In this document: positions 33,762-42,451 of the stretch, piece after piece
Numbering within the stretch: position 1 is the stretch's first letter
Layout of the letters: every line of letters starts with the position of its first letter
NCBI RefSeq assembly: GCF_036192275.1
Contig: NZ_CP108088.1
Span: 5,209,501-5,273,500 of the forward strand
Direction of reading: 5' to 3'
Origin: Streptomyces sp. NBC_00250
Lineage (GTDB): Bacteria > Actinomycetota > Actinomycetes > Streptomycetales > Streptomycetaceae
Length of the DNA: 64,000 nt
Made by a program: the position numbers and the translations under genes
The notes under the pieces: generated by a model
What the model was told of the DNA's origin: nothing
Databases searched by the model: none
The model's input: only the letters and a program-made list of their open reading frames with translations

Positions 33762-33888
33762 ATCTCCACCCGACTGCTTTTTCTCGGCAACACGACCCCG
33801 CCGCGCAACCCGATCATCGTGTCAGTGACCTCCCCCGCGTTCGTACGGTGAAACACCTGTCCGCAAGAACGCCGTGGCCTCTGACACC

Positions 33889-33957
33889 ATGGATTCCGTG
33901 AGTCATCCCTATGACGCCCCAGTTTCGCAGACGCGGAGGGCGAACGCCCCGGCGTAA
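33889..33957 (+). pseudogene. Displaced duplicate of the hemL 5' end (22-codon ORF)
   Basis: An in-frame ORF from ATG 33889 (or GTG 33898) reads [20 protein letters not shown] before a TAA stop. Its [11 protein letters not shown] segment matches the true hemL start [11 protein letters not shown], encoded 133 bp downstream. The 37-bp DNA alignment (33898 against 34031) has 27 identical positions, and several differences are synonymous. It looks like an old 5' end of hemL left behind after a duplication or site-specific event; a leader peptide is the alternative. Confidence 0.65.
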
Positions 33958-34030
33958 TACCCAGGATGTTCACACCGTCCCTCCGTTCCCGATGTCGTGC
34001 CCGAAGTCGTTCTCGCAGGTCAGGATCACA

Positions 34031-35338
34031 GTGCCGTATTCATACGAAGCCCCAGTCTCACAGACGCTTTTCGACCGCGCTTCCCTCGTGACGCCCGGCG
34101 GCGTGAACTCACCGGTGCGTGCCTTCCGGGCCGTGGGCGGAACGCCCCGGTTCATGGTGTCCGGTTCCGGTCCCTACCTCACCGACGCGGACGGTCGTGA
34201 GTACGTCGACCTGGTGTGCTCGTGGGGGCCGATGATCCTCGGCCACGCGCACCCCGAGGTCACCGCCGCGGTGCAGCAGGCCGTCGCCCGCGGCACCTCC
34301 TTCGGCACGCCGGGCGAGGGCGAGGTCGCGCTCGCCGAGGAGATCGTGGCGCGCGTCGAGCCCGTCGAGCAGGTGCGGCTCGTCTCCTCCGGCACCGAGG
34401 CCACGATGTCCGCGATCCGGCTCGCCCGCGGGTTCACCGGGCGCGCGAAGGTCGTGAAGTTCGCGGGCTGCTACCACGGTCACGTGGACGCGCTGCTCGC
34501 CGCGGCCGGTTCGGGTGTCGCCACCCTGGGGCTTCCCGACACGCCCGGTGTGACGGGCGCCCAGGCCGGGGACACGATCGTGCTCCCCTACAACGACCTG
34601 GAGGCCGTGCGGGCCGCGTTCGCCGCGCACCCGGGCGAGATCGCCTGTGTCATCACCGAGGCCTCGCCCGGCAACATGGGCGTCGTGCCGCCGGCCGCCG
34701 GCTTCAACCAGGGCCTCGCGGACCTGTGCCGGGAGAACGGCGCGCTGTACATCTCCGACGAGGTGATGACCGGTTTCCGTACCTCGAAGGCGGGCTGGTA
34801 CGGCGTCGACGGCGTCAAGGCCGACCTGCTGACCTTCGGCAAGGTCATGGGCGGCGGTTTCCCGGCCGCCGCGTTCGGTGGCCGCGCCGACGTCATGGGG
34901 CACCTCGCCCCGGCCGGGCCGGTCTACCAGGCGGGCACCCTCTCCGGTAACCCGATCGCGACGGCCGCCGGGCTCGCGCAGCTGCGGCTGCTCGACGACG
35001 CGGCGTACGCCACGGTGGACGCGGTCTCGGCGGAGATCCAGGGCCTGGTCACGGGCGCGCTCGCCAAGGAGGGCGTGGCGCACCGGCTGCAGACCGCGTC
35101 CAACATGTTCTCGGTCTTCTTCACCGCGGACGAGGTGCGGAACTACGACGAGGCGAAGCGGCAGGAGGCTTTCCGCTTCAACGCCTTCTTCCACTCGATG
35201 CTGGCCGACGGCGTCTACCTGCCGCCGTCCGCGTTCGAGTCCTGGTTCGTGTCGGCCGCCCACGACGAGCGGGCGATCGAGCGGATCGCCGCCGCCCTGC
35301 CGGCCGCCGCGCGTGCCGCCGCGGAGGCGACGGCATGA
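34031..35338 (+). CDS. hemL: Glutamate-1-semialdehyde 2,1-aminomutase
   Basis: PLP enzyme converting glutamate-1-semialdehyde to 5-aminolevulinate, the step after HemA. 435 aa, full length. Motifs: [59 protein letters not shown] and PLP-binding Lys271 in [12 protein letters not shown]. The GTG start at 34031 has AGGA 6-7 nt upstream. ATGA overlap with the phosphatase gene downstream shows co-transcription. A shortened second copy of its 5' end lies at 33889-33957. Confidence 0.95.
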   Translation: MPYSYEAPVSQTLFDRASLVTPGGVNSPVRAFRAVGGTPRFMVSGSGPYLTDADGREYVDLVCSWGPMILGHAHPEVTAAVQQAVARGTSFGTPGEGEVALAEEIVARVEPVEQVRLVSSGTEATMSAIRLARGFTGRAKVVKFAGCYHGHVDALLAAAGSGVATLGLPDTPGVTGAQAGDTIVLPYNDLEAVRAAFAAHPGEIACVITEASPGNMGVVPPAAGFNQGLADLCRENGALYISDEVMTGFRTSKAGWYGVDGVKADLLTFGKVMGGGFPAAAFGGRADVMGHLAPAGPVYQAGTLSGNPIATAAGLAQLRLLDDAAYATVDAVSAEIQGLVTGALAKEGVAHRLQTASNMFSVFFTADEVRNYDEAKRQEAFRFNAFFHSMLADGVYLPPSAFESWFVSAAHDERAIERIAAALPAAARAAAEATA

Positions 35339-36039
35339 GCGACGTGACGAGCTCCCCGAAGAGCGACCAGGACGTCACCGTCGTCCATCTGATGCGGCAC
35401 GGTGAGGTGCACAACCCCGACGGTGTCCTCTACGGGCGTCGCCCCGGCTACCACCTCTCCGAGCTGGGCCGGCAGATGGCGGACCGGGTCGCCGAGCACC
35501 TGGCCGACCGGGACATCACGTACGTCGTCGCCTCCCCGCTGGAGCGGGCGCAGGAGACGGCGACGCCGGTCGCCAAGGCGCACGGTCTGGATCTGGCGAG
35601 CGACGAGCGGCTCATCGAGGCGGCGAACGTCTTCGAGGGCAAGACCTTCGGCGTCGGTGACGGGGCGCTGCGCAAGCCGGCGAACTGGAAGCACCTGACG
35701 AACCCGTTCCAGCCGTCCTGGGGCGAGCCGTACGTCGAGCAGGTCGTCCGCATGATGGGCGCGCTCGACGCGGCGAAGGACGCGGCCCGCGGGCACGAGG
35801 CGGTCCTGGTCAGCCATCAGCTGCCGATCTGGATCGTCCGCAGTTTCGTGGAGAAGCGCCGGCTGTGGCACGACCCGCGGCGGCGGCAGTGCACGCTCGC
35901 CTCGCTGACCTCGTTCACGTACAAGGGCGACAAGATCGTCTCGGTCGGGTACAGCGAGCCGGCCCGGGACCTCGTCCCGGCGCATCTGCTCGCCGGTGCG
36001 AAGCCGGTGAAGGGGAAGTCGAAGGCCTTCGGGGCGTAG
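35335..36039 (+). CDS. Histidine phosphatase superfamily protein
   Basis: 234 aa, phosphoglycerate-mutase-like. Catalytic motif [28 protein letters not shown] (His22), [18 protein letters not shown] and the second His in [11 protein letters not shown]. Substrate unknown. Translationally coupled to hemL by ATGA, an association often seen in actinobacteria and possibly functional. A perfect 10-bp hairpin follows at 36067. Confidence 0.9.
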   Translation: MSDVTSSPKSDQDVTVVHLMRHGEVHNPDGVLYGRRPGYHLSELGRQMADRVAEHLADRDITYVVASPLERAQETATPVAKAHGLDLASDERLIEAANVFEGKTFGVGDGALRKPANWKHLTNPFQPSWGEPYVEQVVRMMGALDAAKDAARGHEAVLVSHQLPIWIVRSFVEKRRLWHDPRRRQCTLASLTSFTYKGDKIVSVGYSEPARDLVPAHLLAGAKPVKGKSKAFGA

Positions 36040-36066
36040 TTCTTCCGGGTTCTTCCGGGGCGAGGT

Positions 36067-36089
36067 GTAGTCCTTCGGTGAAGGACTAC
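36067..36089 (+). terminator. Terminator after hemL-phosphatase operon
   Basis: GTAGTCCTTC (36067-36076) and GAAGGACTAC (36080-36089) form a perfect 10-bp stem with a GGT loop, 28 nt after the stop codon. Confidence 0.75.
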
Positions 36090-36272
36090 GGCCCCGCTGG
36101 ACAGCGCGGGAGCGCACGGTCCACAGTGCAGGGCGGTCGGGTGGTGTTCATGCCAACCGACCGCCCTGAAATTTATGTGCGAATTCCCGGAACCTACGTG
36201 TTCCTCCCGGCATCTCACTCATTGTCGGTTTGGATGACGTTCAGTTCATACGTCAGCGCGAATGGGGATGTC

Positions 36273-37562
36273 ATGCGCGGGATCAGCGGGATCAGTCGAA
36301 GGGGGCTGCTCGGGGCAGGCGTTGGCGCCGCGGCGGCGATGGGTATCGCCGCGTGCAGCACCGGTAACCAGGACAAGCCCGGGCGTTCCGGACCGGGCAA
36401 GGGGGGCGACACCTCGGCGGACCCGAGCACGGCCACCCCGACCAAGGACGACGCCCGCCTCATCGGTGACGGTTCCACCGCCGACACCGGAAAGCAGCCG
36501 CACCAGCCCGACGCCCCCGTCCCGCTCGAACCCGGCCAGACCCCGCCCCAGTTCGTGATCTTCTCCTGGGACGGAGCCGGAGAGGTCGGCAACGGCCTCT
36601 TCCCGCGCTTCCTCGAACTCGCCAAGAACCACGACGCGGCGATGACCTTCTTCCTCTCCGGGATCTACGTCCTCCCCGAGTCGAAGAAGAACCTCTACCG
36701 CCCGCCGAACAACCGCGTCGGCGCCTCGGACATCGGCTACCTCACCGACGACCACATCAAGGACACGCTGAAGTACGTCCGGCAGGCCTGGCTCGAAGGC
36801 CACGAGATCGGCACCCACTTCAACGGGCACTTCTGCGGCGGCTCCGGCTCCGTCGGCAACTGGACCCCGGCCCAGTGGCAGAGCGAGATCGACCAGGCCA
36901 TGAAGTTCGTCACCGAGTGGAAGACGAACTCCGGCTGGACCGACCTCGACCCGCTGCCCTTCGACTACTCCAAGGAGCTCGTCGGCGGCCGTACCCCCTG
37001 CCTCCTCGGCCAGGACAACCTGCTGCCCACCGCCAAGCGGCTCAACTGGCGCTACGACGCCAGCTCGCCCGGCGGCCGGCAGATCTGGCCCACCAAGCGC
37101 CAGGGCATCTGGGACCTCCCGCTGCAGGCCGTGCCCTTCCCCGGGCACTCCTTCGAGGTCCTGTCGATGGACTACAACATGCTCGCCAACCAGTCGAAGA
37201 ACACGACGAAGGGCATGCCCTCCCGCTACCCGGGCTGGCGCAAGCAGGCGACCGAAGCCCTTCTCGGCGGCTTCACGCGCGCGTACGAGTCGAATCGCGC
37301 GCCTTTCTTCATCGGCAACCACTTCGAGCAGTGGAACGGCGGCATCTACATGGACGCCGTCGAGGACGCGCTCAAGGGAATGGCCGGAAAGAAGGACGTG
37401 CGGCTCGTCTCCTTCAAGCAGTTCGTCGACTGGCTCGACGTCCAGGACCCGAAGATCCTCCAGCGGCTGCGCTCGCTGGAAGTGGGACAGAAGCCGGCCG
37501 GCGGCTGGAATACCTTCCTCAAGCCCGCGTCGTCGACCCCCTCGTCCACCCCGTCCGCTTAG
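36273..37562 (+). CDS. Tat-exported lipoprotein, polysaccharide-deacetylase-like
   Basis: 429 aa. The N-terminus has a twin-arginine signal (ISRRGLLGAGVGAAAAMG) followed by a lipobox (IAACST), then a Thr/Pro/Asp-rich linker. The globular part (about 85-400) begins FVIFSWDGAGEVGNGLFPRFLELAKNHDAAMTFFLSG, with EGHEIGTHFNGHFCGG (His-x-x-x-His-like) and FFIGNHFEQWNGG, resembling NodB-type carbohydrate esterases. The first catalytic pair is SWDGAG rather than the usual TFDDG, so the activity is uncertain. Outside face of the membrane. An earlier in-frame ATG at 36234 is possible. Confidence 0.8.
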   Translation: MRGISGISRRGLLGAGVGAAAAMGIAACSTGNQDKPGRSGPGKGGDTSADPSTATPTKDDARLIGDGSTADTGKQPHQPDAPVPLEPGQTPPQFVIFSWDGAGEVGNGLFPRFLELAKNHDAAMTFFLSGIYVLPESKKNLYRPPNNRVGASDIGYLTDDHIKDTLKYVRQAWLEGHEIGTHFNGHFCGGSGSVGNWTPAQWQSEIDQAMKFVTEWKTNSGWTDLDPLPFDYSKELVGGRTPCLLGQDNLLPTAKRLNWRYDASSPGGRQIWPTKRQGIWDLPLQAVPFPGHSFEVLSMDYNMLANQSKNTTKGMPSRYPGWRKQATEALLGGFTRAYESNRAPFFIGNHFEQWNGGIYMDAVEDALKGMAGKKDVRLVSFKQFVDWLDVQDPKILQRLRSLEVGQKPAGGWNTFLKPASSTPSSTPSA

Positions 37563-37568
37563 GCGATC

Positions 37569-37598
37569 TTGACAAGGGGCTTTACGGGCACGTAGGGG
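37569..37598 (+). promoter_or_regulatory. Promoter of the cytochrome c assembly operon
   Basis: TTGACA (37569-37574), an 18-nt spacer and TAGGGG (37593-37598) precede the tlpA start by about 42 nt. The -35 box is perfect for the vegetative sigma factor; the -10 box is weaker. Confidence 0.55.
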
Positions 37599-37624
37599 GG
37601 TGCCCAAGATCCCCCAAACGCCCA

Positions 37625-37640
37625 TGCGAAACTTTTCACA
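37625..37640. promoter_or_regulatory. Rex-like operator at the start of tlpA-ccdA-resB-ccsB
   Basis: TGCGAAACTTTTCACA fits the Rex half-site layout TGTGAA-4 nt-TTCACA at 11 of 12 positions, the same score as the rex operator at 4067-4082. It ends on the A of the ATG, downstream of the TTGACA/TAGGGG promoter, where a bound repressor would block transcription. Confidence 0.55.
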
Positions 37641-38245
37641 TGAGCCTTAGCCGTGCCCCTCGACGCACTCTGCTCGCCGTCGGAGTGCTGTCCGCCGCCC
37701 TCACGCTCTCGGCCTGCAGCGGCGACAGCAACGGCAAGTCCGGCGGCGGTGGCAACACCAACTTCGTGACCAACACGGGTGGTATCTCCACCGCGGCCAA
37801 GGGCGAGCGCGCCTCCACCGGAAAGCTGGCGGGCGAGACCCTCGACGGCAAGCAGCTCGACGTCGCCGACCTCAAGGGCAAGGTCGTCGTCCTCAACGCG
37901 TGGGGCTCCTGGTGCAGCCCGTGCCGCGCCGAGGCCCCGCACTTCGCGAAGGTCGCCAAGGACCTCCAGGGCAAGGGCGTCGAATTCGTCGGCCTCAACA
38001 CCCGCGACCCCAACAAGCAGCCCGCCCTCGCCTTCGAAGAGGACTACGGGGTGCCCTACCCGAGTCTCTACGACCCGCAGGGCAAGCTGATCCTCTTCGG
38101 CTTCCCCAAGGGCACCCTCAGCCTCCAGGGCATCCCCTCCACCGTCGTCCTCGACAAGGAGGGCAAGATCGCAGCCCGTTCGCTCATGGCGCTCAACGAG
38201 GAGAAGCTCCGGTCGATGATCGAGCCCCTCCTCAAGGAGAAGTGA
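37640..38245 (+). CDS. TlpA/ResA-like thiol-disulfide oxidoreductase lipoprotein
   Basis: 201 aa. Lipoprotein signal with lipobox TLSACS (Cys26), Gly/Asn-rich linker, then a thioredoxin-fold domain with the redox motif WGSWCSPCRAEAP (Cys92, Cys95) and cis-Pro in GIPSTVVLD. It should keep apocytochrome c haem-binding Cys reduced outside the membrane, receiving electrons through CcdA encoded next. ccdA follows by 4 nt, so it is the first gene of the four-gene cytochrome c assembly operon. Confidence 0.9.
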   Translation: MSLSRAPRRTLLAVGVLSAALTLSACSGDSNGKSGGGGNTNFVTNTGGISTAAKGERASTGKLAGETLDGKQLDVADLKGKVVVLNAWGSWCSPCRAEAPHFAKVAKDLQGKGVEFVGLNTRDPNKQPALAFEEDYGVPYPSLYDPQGKLILFGFPKGTLSLQGIPSTVVLDKEGKIAARSLMALNEEKLRSMIEPLLKEK

Positions 38246-38249
38246 GCCG

Positions 38250-38987
38250 GTGAACGAGACGGTCACCAGCGGAGCCCTGCTGCTCGCCGTGCCCATCGCG
38301 GTCCTCGGCGGCCTGGTCTCCTTCTTCTCGCCGTGCGTGCTCCCGCTGGTCCCGGGCTACCTGTCGTACGTGACCGGGGTCACCGGCACCGACCTCGCCG
38401 AGCGCCGCCGCGGCCGGATGACCGCCGGCGCCCTCCTCTTCGTCCTCGGCTTCAGCGCCGTGTTCGTCTCCGGTGGTGCCCTCTTCGGCTACTTCGGGAC
38501 GTACCTCCAGGCGTACAGCGACACGCTCAACATGATCCTCGGCGTGCTGATGATCCTCATGGGCGTGTTCTTCCTCGGCCTGATGCCCTGGTTCACCCAG
38601 CGCGAGTTCCGCTTCCACAAGAAGCCCGTCGCCGGTCTGGTCGGCGCGCCGATCCTCGGCGCGCTCTTCGGCATCGGCTGGGCCCCGTGCATCGGCCCGA
38701 CGCTCGCCTCGGTCAACGCCCTCGCCCTGGAGCAGGCCAGTGCGGGACGCGGCGCGATACTCGCCTTCGCGTACTGCCTCGGCCTCGGCGTACCGTTCGT
38801 GCTCGCCGCCATCGCCTTCCGCAAGGCGCTCGGCGCGTTCGGGTGGGTCAAGAAGCACTACGTGTGGGTGATGCGGATCGGCGGCGGCATGATGATCGCC
38901 ACCGGTGTCCTGCTGCTCACGGGCACGTGGGACGACATGGTCGCCACGATGCAGGGCTGGTCCAGCGGTTTCACGGTGGGGATCTGA
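38250..38987 (+). CDS. ccdA: Cytochrome c biogenesis protein CcdA
   Basis: 245-aa membrane protein with six predicted helices that carries reducing equivalents across the membrane. Two conserved redox Cys are visible, SFFSPCVLPLVPGYLSYVTG (helix 1) and IGWAPCIGPTLASV (helix 4), each with the family's proline pattern. GTG start at 38250, 4 nt after the tlpA stop. resB follows after 5 nt. Confidence 0.95.
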   Translation: MNETVTSGALLLAVPIAVLGGLVSFFSPCVLPLVPGYLSYVTGVTGTDLAERRRGRMTAGALLFVLGFSAVFVSGGALFGYFGTYLQAYSDTLNMILGVLMILMGVFFLGLMPWFTQREFRFHKKPVAGLVGAPILGALFGIGWAPCIGPTLASVNALALEQASAGRGAILAFAYCLGLGVPFVLAAIAFRKALGAFGWVKKHYVWVMRIGGGMMIATGVLLLTGTWDDMVATMQGWSSGFTVGI

Positions 38988-38992
38988 GTTCC

Positions 38993-40792
38993 ATGAGCAC
39001 GACCGACACTTCCGGTACGACGGAGACCGAGCAGGGCGCCGACGAGGCGGCCGGCGCCCAGCTCTCCACCGCCCCCATCGAGGACCGGAGCGAGCCCGTC
39101 ATCGGCGGCCCCACGCTCGGGGTCGTCGGCTGGGTCCGCTGGTTCTGGCGGCAGCTGACCTCCATGCGGGTCGCGCTGATCCTGCTCTTCATGCTCTCCC
39201 TCGGCGCGGTCCCCGGCTCCCTCATCCCGCAGACCAGCGCGGACGAGCTGAAGGTGCAGGCCTTCAAGGACGCCCACGAGACGCTCACTCCGCTCTACGA
39301 GAAGCTCCAGTTCTTCGACGTCTACAGCTCGGTGTGGTTCTCCGCGATCTACATACTGCTGTTCGTCTCCCTCATCGGCTGCATCGTGCCCCGCAGCTGG
39401 CAGTTCGTCGGCCAGCTCCGCAGTCGCCCGCCGGGCGCGCCCAAGCGCCTCGACCGGCTCCCCGCCTCCACCACCTGGCGCACCGAGGCCGAGCCCGAGC
39501 AGGTCCGCGAGGCCGCGCTCACCCTGCTCAAGGGACGCCGCTTCCGCGCCCACACGGTCGACGGCGCGATCGCCGCCGAGAAGGGCTATCTGCGCGAGGC
39601 CGGGAACCTGGCCTTCCACGTCGCCCTCATCGTCATGCTCGTCGCCTTCGCCTGGGGCCAGCTCTTCAAGTCCGAGGGCGGGAAGCTGATCGTCGAGGGC
39701 GACGGCTTCTCCAACACGCTCACGCAGTACGACGACTTCAAGTCCGGCTCCCAGTTCGGCATCGACGAGCTGGAACCGTTCAGCTTCAAGCTCGACGCCT
39801 TCAACGGCACGTACGAGAAGAACGGCCCCCAGCGCGGCACCCCCCGCACGTTCGAGGCGAAGGTCTCCTACTCCCAGGGCGGCGCCGACAAGAAGGCGGT
39901 CATCCGGGTCAACGAGCCGCTGAAGGTCGGCGACTCCAAGGTCTATCTGATCGCCCACGGCTACGCGCCCGTCGTCACCGTCAGGGACGGCCGCGGCAAG
40001 ACCGTCTTCCACGGCGCCGTACCGCTGCTGCCCATCGACAACAACATCACGTCCACCGGCGCCATCAAGGTGCTGGACGGCTACCGCGACAAGAACGGCA
40101 AGAAGGAGCAGCTGGGCTTCCAGGCCTTCTTCGTGCCGACCTTCGCGGGCGCCGGTGCGGGCACGATGTTCTCGCAGTTCCCGGCGCTCGACTTCCCGGT
40201 CATGGCGCTCACCGGCTTCCACGGCGACCTGCGGGTCAACTCGGGGCTGCCGCAGAACGTGTACCAGCTCGACAAGTCCAAGATGAAGCAGTTCGAGGAC
40301 GCGTCCGGCAACAAGCTCGCCAAGCGGCTGCTGCCCGGCGAGCCCATGAAGCTCCCCGACGGAGCCGGCTCGATCACCTTCGAGAAGGACATCAAGGAGT
40401 GGGCGAGCTTCCAGATCTCGCAGCAGCCGGGCAACGGGCTCGCCCTCGCGGGCGCGATCGCCGCGATCGCCGGTCTGACCGGTTCGCTCTTCATCCAGCG
40501 GCGCCGGGTCTGGGTCCGGGCCGTGCGCGGTGAGGACGGTGTGACCGTCGTCGAGATGGCGGGCCTGGGCCGCAGCGAGTCCGCGAAGCTGCCGGAGGAG
40601 CTGGGCGACCTCGCGGTCGCGCTCACGGCGGACGCGCCCCCGGCGCCCGACGCCGATCCCGAGGCCGTACCCCGGGACGGACGCGACGACGTGCCGTCCG
40701 GGGCTGTGAAGCAAGCCGATCCGGAAGACGTACCGGAACCCGCGGAAGAACCCGCAGAAGACCCCGCCCCTTCTGGAGAGGCCGACAAGTGA
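38993..40792 (+). CDS. resB: Cytochrome c assembly protein ResB
   Basis: 599 aa. ResB/Ccs1 component of system II cytochrome c maturation; together with CcsB it delivers haem to apocytochrome c. N-terminal cytoplasmic tail, helices at about 50-75 (MRVALILLFMLSLGAVPGSLIPQ), 105-130 and 205-225, a large extracytoplasmic domain (about 230-480) and a last helix (LALAGAIAAIAGLTGSLFIQRRR) followed by an acidic, Pro-rich tail of about 75 residues. The GTGA overlap of its stop with ccsB shows coupling. Confidence 0.93.
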   Translation: MSTTDTSGTTETEQGADEAAGAQLSTAPIEDRSEPVIGGPTLGVVGWVRWFWRQLTSMRVALILLFMLSLGAVPGSLIPQTSADELKVQAFKDAHETLTPLYEKLQFFDVYSSVWFSAIYILLFVSLIGCIVPRSWQFVGQLRSRPPGAPKRLDRLPASTTWRTEAEPEQVREAALTLLKGRRFRAHTVDGAIAAEKGYLREAGNLAFHVALIVMLVAFAWGQLFKSEGGKLIVEGDGFSNTLTQYDDFKSGSQFGIDELEPFSFKLDAFNGTYEKNGPQRGTPRTFEAKVSYSQGGADKKAVIRVNEPLKVGDSKVYLIAHGYAPVVTVRDGRGKTVFHGAVPLLPIDNNITSTGAIKVLDGYRDKNGKKEQLGFQAFFVPTFAGAGAGTMFSQFPALDFPVMALTGFHGDLRVNSGLPQNVYQLDKSKMKQFEDASGNKLAKRLLPGEPMKLPDGAGSITFEKDIKEWASFQISQQPGNGLALAGAIAAIAGLTGSLFIQRRRVWVRAVRGEDGVTVVEMAGLGRSESAKLPEELGDLAVALTADAPPAPDADPEAVPRDGRDDVPSGAVKQADPEDVPEPAEEPAEDPAPSGEADK

Positions 40793-41874
40793 TCCTCGCC
40801 GCCACGACCAACGAGAGCCTGGCGCGGATGAGCGACCTGCTCATCTACTCCTCGATGGCCGTCTACACCCTGGCCTTCTTCGCCCACATCGCCGAGTGGG
40901 TGCTGGGCAGCCGCAGCAAGGTCGGCCGTACCGCCGCCGCGCTCACCTCGCGGGCCTCGGCGGCCACGTCCGCCGTGACCGTCCAGGTCAAGCAGGCGGG
41001 CGGGGGCACCGCCGTCCTGGCGAAGCCGAAGGTCGTCACCCGGTCCGCGGCCGGCACCCGTGACGTACCGGACGGTCCCGGCGCCGCCGGCGGCACCGTC
41101 AAGGGCGATCTGTACGGCCGTATCGCCGTCTCGCTCACCGTCCTCGCCTTCCTGGTCGAGGCCACGGGCGTGGTCACCCGGGCGCTCTCCGTGCAGCGGG
41201 CCCCCTGGGGCAACATGTACGAGTTCTCCACCACCTTCTCGACGGTGGCGGTCGGCGCGTACCTCGGCTTCCTCGTCGCCAAGAAGAACGTGCGCTGGCT
41301 CGGCCTCCCGCTGGTCACCACGGTCCTGCTCGACCTGGGCATGGCCACCACCTGGCTGAAGACCCCGAGCGACCAGCTGGTCCCCGCGCTCGACTCGTAC
41401 TGGCTGTGGATCCACGTCTCCACCGCGATCTTCTGCGGCGCGGTCTTCTACCTGGGCGCCACCGCCACCCTGCTGTACCTCTTCCGCGACTCGTACGAGA
41501 ACAAGCTCGCGACCGGCGGGAACCCGGGCGCCTTCGCCCGCTCCGTCATGGAGCGGCTGCCCTCGGCGGCCTCGCTCGACAAGTTCTCGTACCGGGTCAA
41601 CGCGGCCGTCTTCCCGCTGTGGACCTTCACGATCATCGCGGGCGCGATCTGGGCCGGCGACGCGTGGGGCCGCTACTGGGGCTGGGACGCCAAGGAGGTC
41701 TGGTCCTTCATCACCTGGGTCGGTTACGCCGCGTACCTGCACGCGCGCGCGACGGCCGGCTGGAAGGGGCGGAAGGCCGCGTACATCGCGCTCATCGCCT
41801 TCGCCTGCTTCCTGTTCAACTACTACGGCGTCAACATCTTCGTCACCAGCAAGCACTCGTACGCGGGCGTCTGA
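40789..41874 (+). CDS. ccsB: Cytochrome c assembly protein CcsB (CcsA/ResC family)
   Basis: 361 aa with about eight helices. The haem-handling tryptophan-rich motif is WGRYWGWDAKEVWSFITWVGYAAYLHAR, and conserved His residues occur in FAHIAEWV, LWIHVSTAIF and the motif region. It forms the system II haem-delivery complex with ResB. GTG start overlaps the resB stop. A basic/Ala-rich loop (about 45-100) between the first two helices is longer than in Bacillus homologues. Last gene of the operon. Confidence 0.94.
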   Translation: MILAATTNESLARMSDLLIYSSMAVYTLAFFAHIAEWVLGSRSKVGRTAAALTSRASAATSAVTVQVKQAGGGTAVLAKPKVVTRSAAGTRDVPDGPGAAGGTVKGDLYGRIAVSLTVLAFLVEATGVVTRALSVQRAPWGNMYEFSTTFSTVAVGAYLGFLVAKKNVRWLGLPLVTTVLLDLGMATTWLKTPSDQLVPALDSYWLWIHVSTAIFCGAVFYLGATATLLYLFRDSYENKLATGGNPGAFARSVMERLPSAASLDKFSYRVNAAVFPLWTFTIIAGAIWAGDAWGRYWGWDAKEVWSFITWVGYAAYLHARATAGWKGRKAAYIALIAFACFLFNYYGVNIFVTSKHSYAGV

Positions 41875-41911
41875 GCTCGCGGGTGGCGGGCCCCGGGGCC
41901 ACGCTTGAGGT

Positions 41912-42445
41912 ATGAGCGAGATACCCCGGGGCAGGTGCGAGGCCCACGACGGCGACACGCACCTGCTGCGGTTCGCCGTCGAGCTGTCCCACCCGCCGGC
42001 GGCGGTCTGGGAGGCCGTCTCCACCCCCGGGGGCCTGGAGGGCTGGCTCTGCGCGGCGGACCCGCTGGAACCCCGGCTCGGCGGCCGGGTCACCCTCCGC
42101 TGGCTGAACGGCGACACGGTGGTCTCGGGGCAGGTGACCGCCTGGGATCCCGGCTACGTGGCCGAGTACACGGTCGATCCGACGCACGGACGCATCCGGT
42201 TCCATCTGGAACCGGGGGCGCCCGGGGGCGGCGGGTCGACCGTGCTGCGTTTCACGAACGAGTTGCGGGCGGGACGGGAGGCCCGGCTGGACCGTCTTGC
42301 CGGGTGGCACGATCACTTCGAGCTGCTGGCCGCCGCGCTCGACGGTGACCCGTCGGACTGGGCCGCGTGGTCGTCCGAGCGGTGGCGGCAGCTGCGGGCG
42401 CTGTACGAGCGGGACGAAGCGCCCTGGCCCAAGTGGGTGCCGTAG
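41912..42445 (+). CDS. SRPBCC (AHSA1-like) protein
   Basis: 177 aa. START-like ligand-binding fold: LRFAVELSHPPAAVWEAVSTPGGLEGWLCAADPLEPRLGGRVTLRWLNG and WHDHFELLAAALDG, as in activator-of-Hsp90-type proteins. Function unknown. It starts 37 bp after ccsB without an obvious ribosome site and is convergent with the receptor gene at 42452. Confidence 0.85.
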   Translation: MSEIPRGRCEAHDGDTHLLRFAVELSHPPAAVWEAVSTPGGLEGWLCAADPLEPRLGGRVTLRWLNGDTVVSGQVTAWDPGYVAEYTVDPTHGRIRFHLEPGAPGGGGSTVLRFTNELRAGREARLDRLAGWHDHFELLAAALDGDPSDWAAWSSERWRQLRALYERDEAPWPKWVP

Positions 42446-42451
42446 GCCCGA

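Noticed and set aside
33841..34030. Rex operator upstream of hemL
   Set aside because: A TTCACA half-site occurs at 33969-33974, but the partner half-site at the required spacing is absent.
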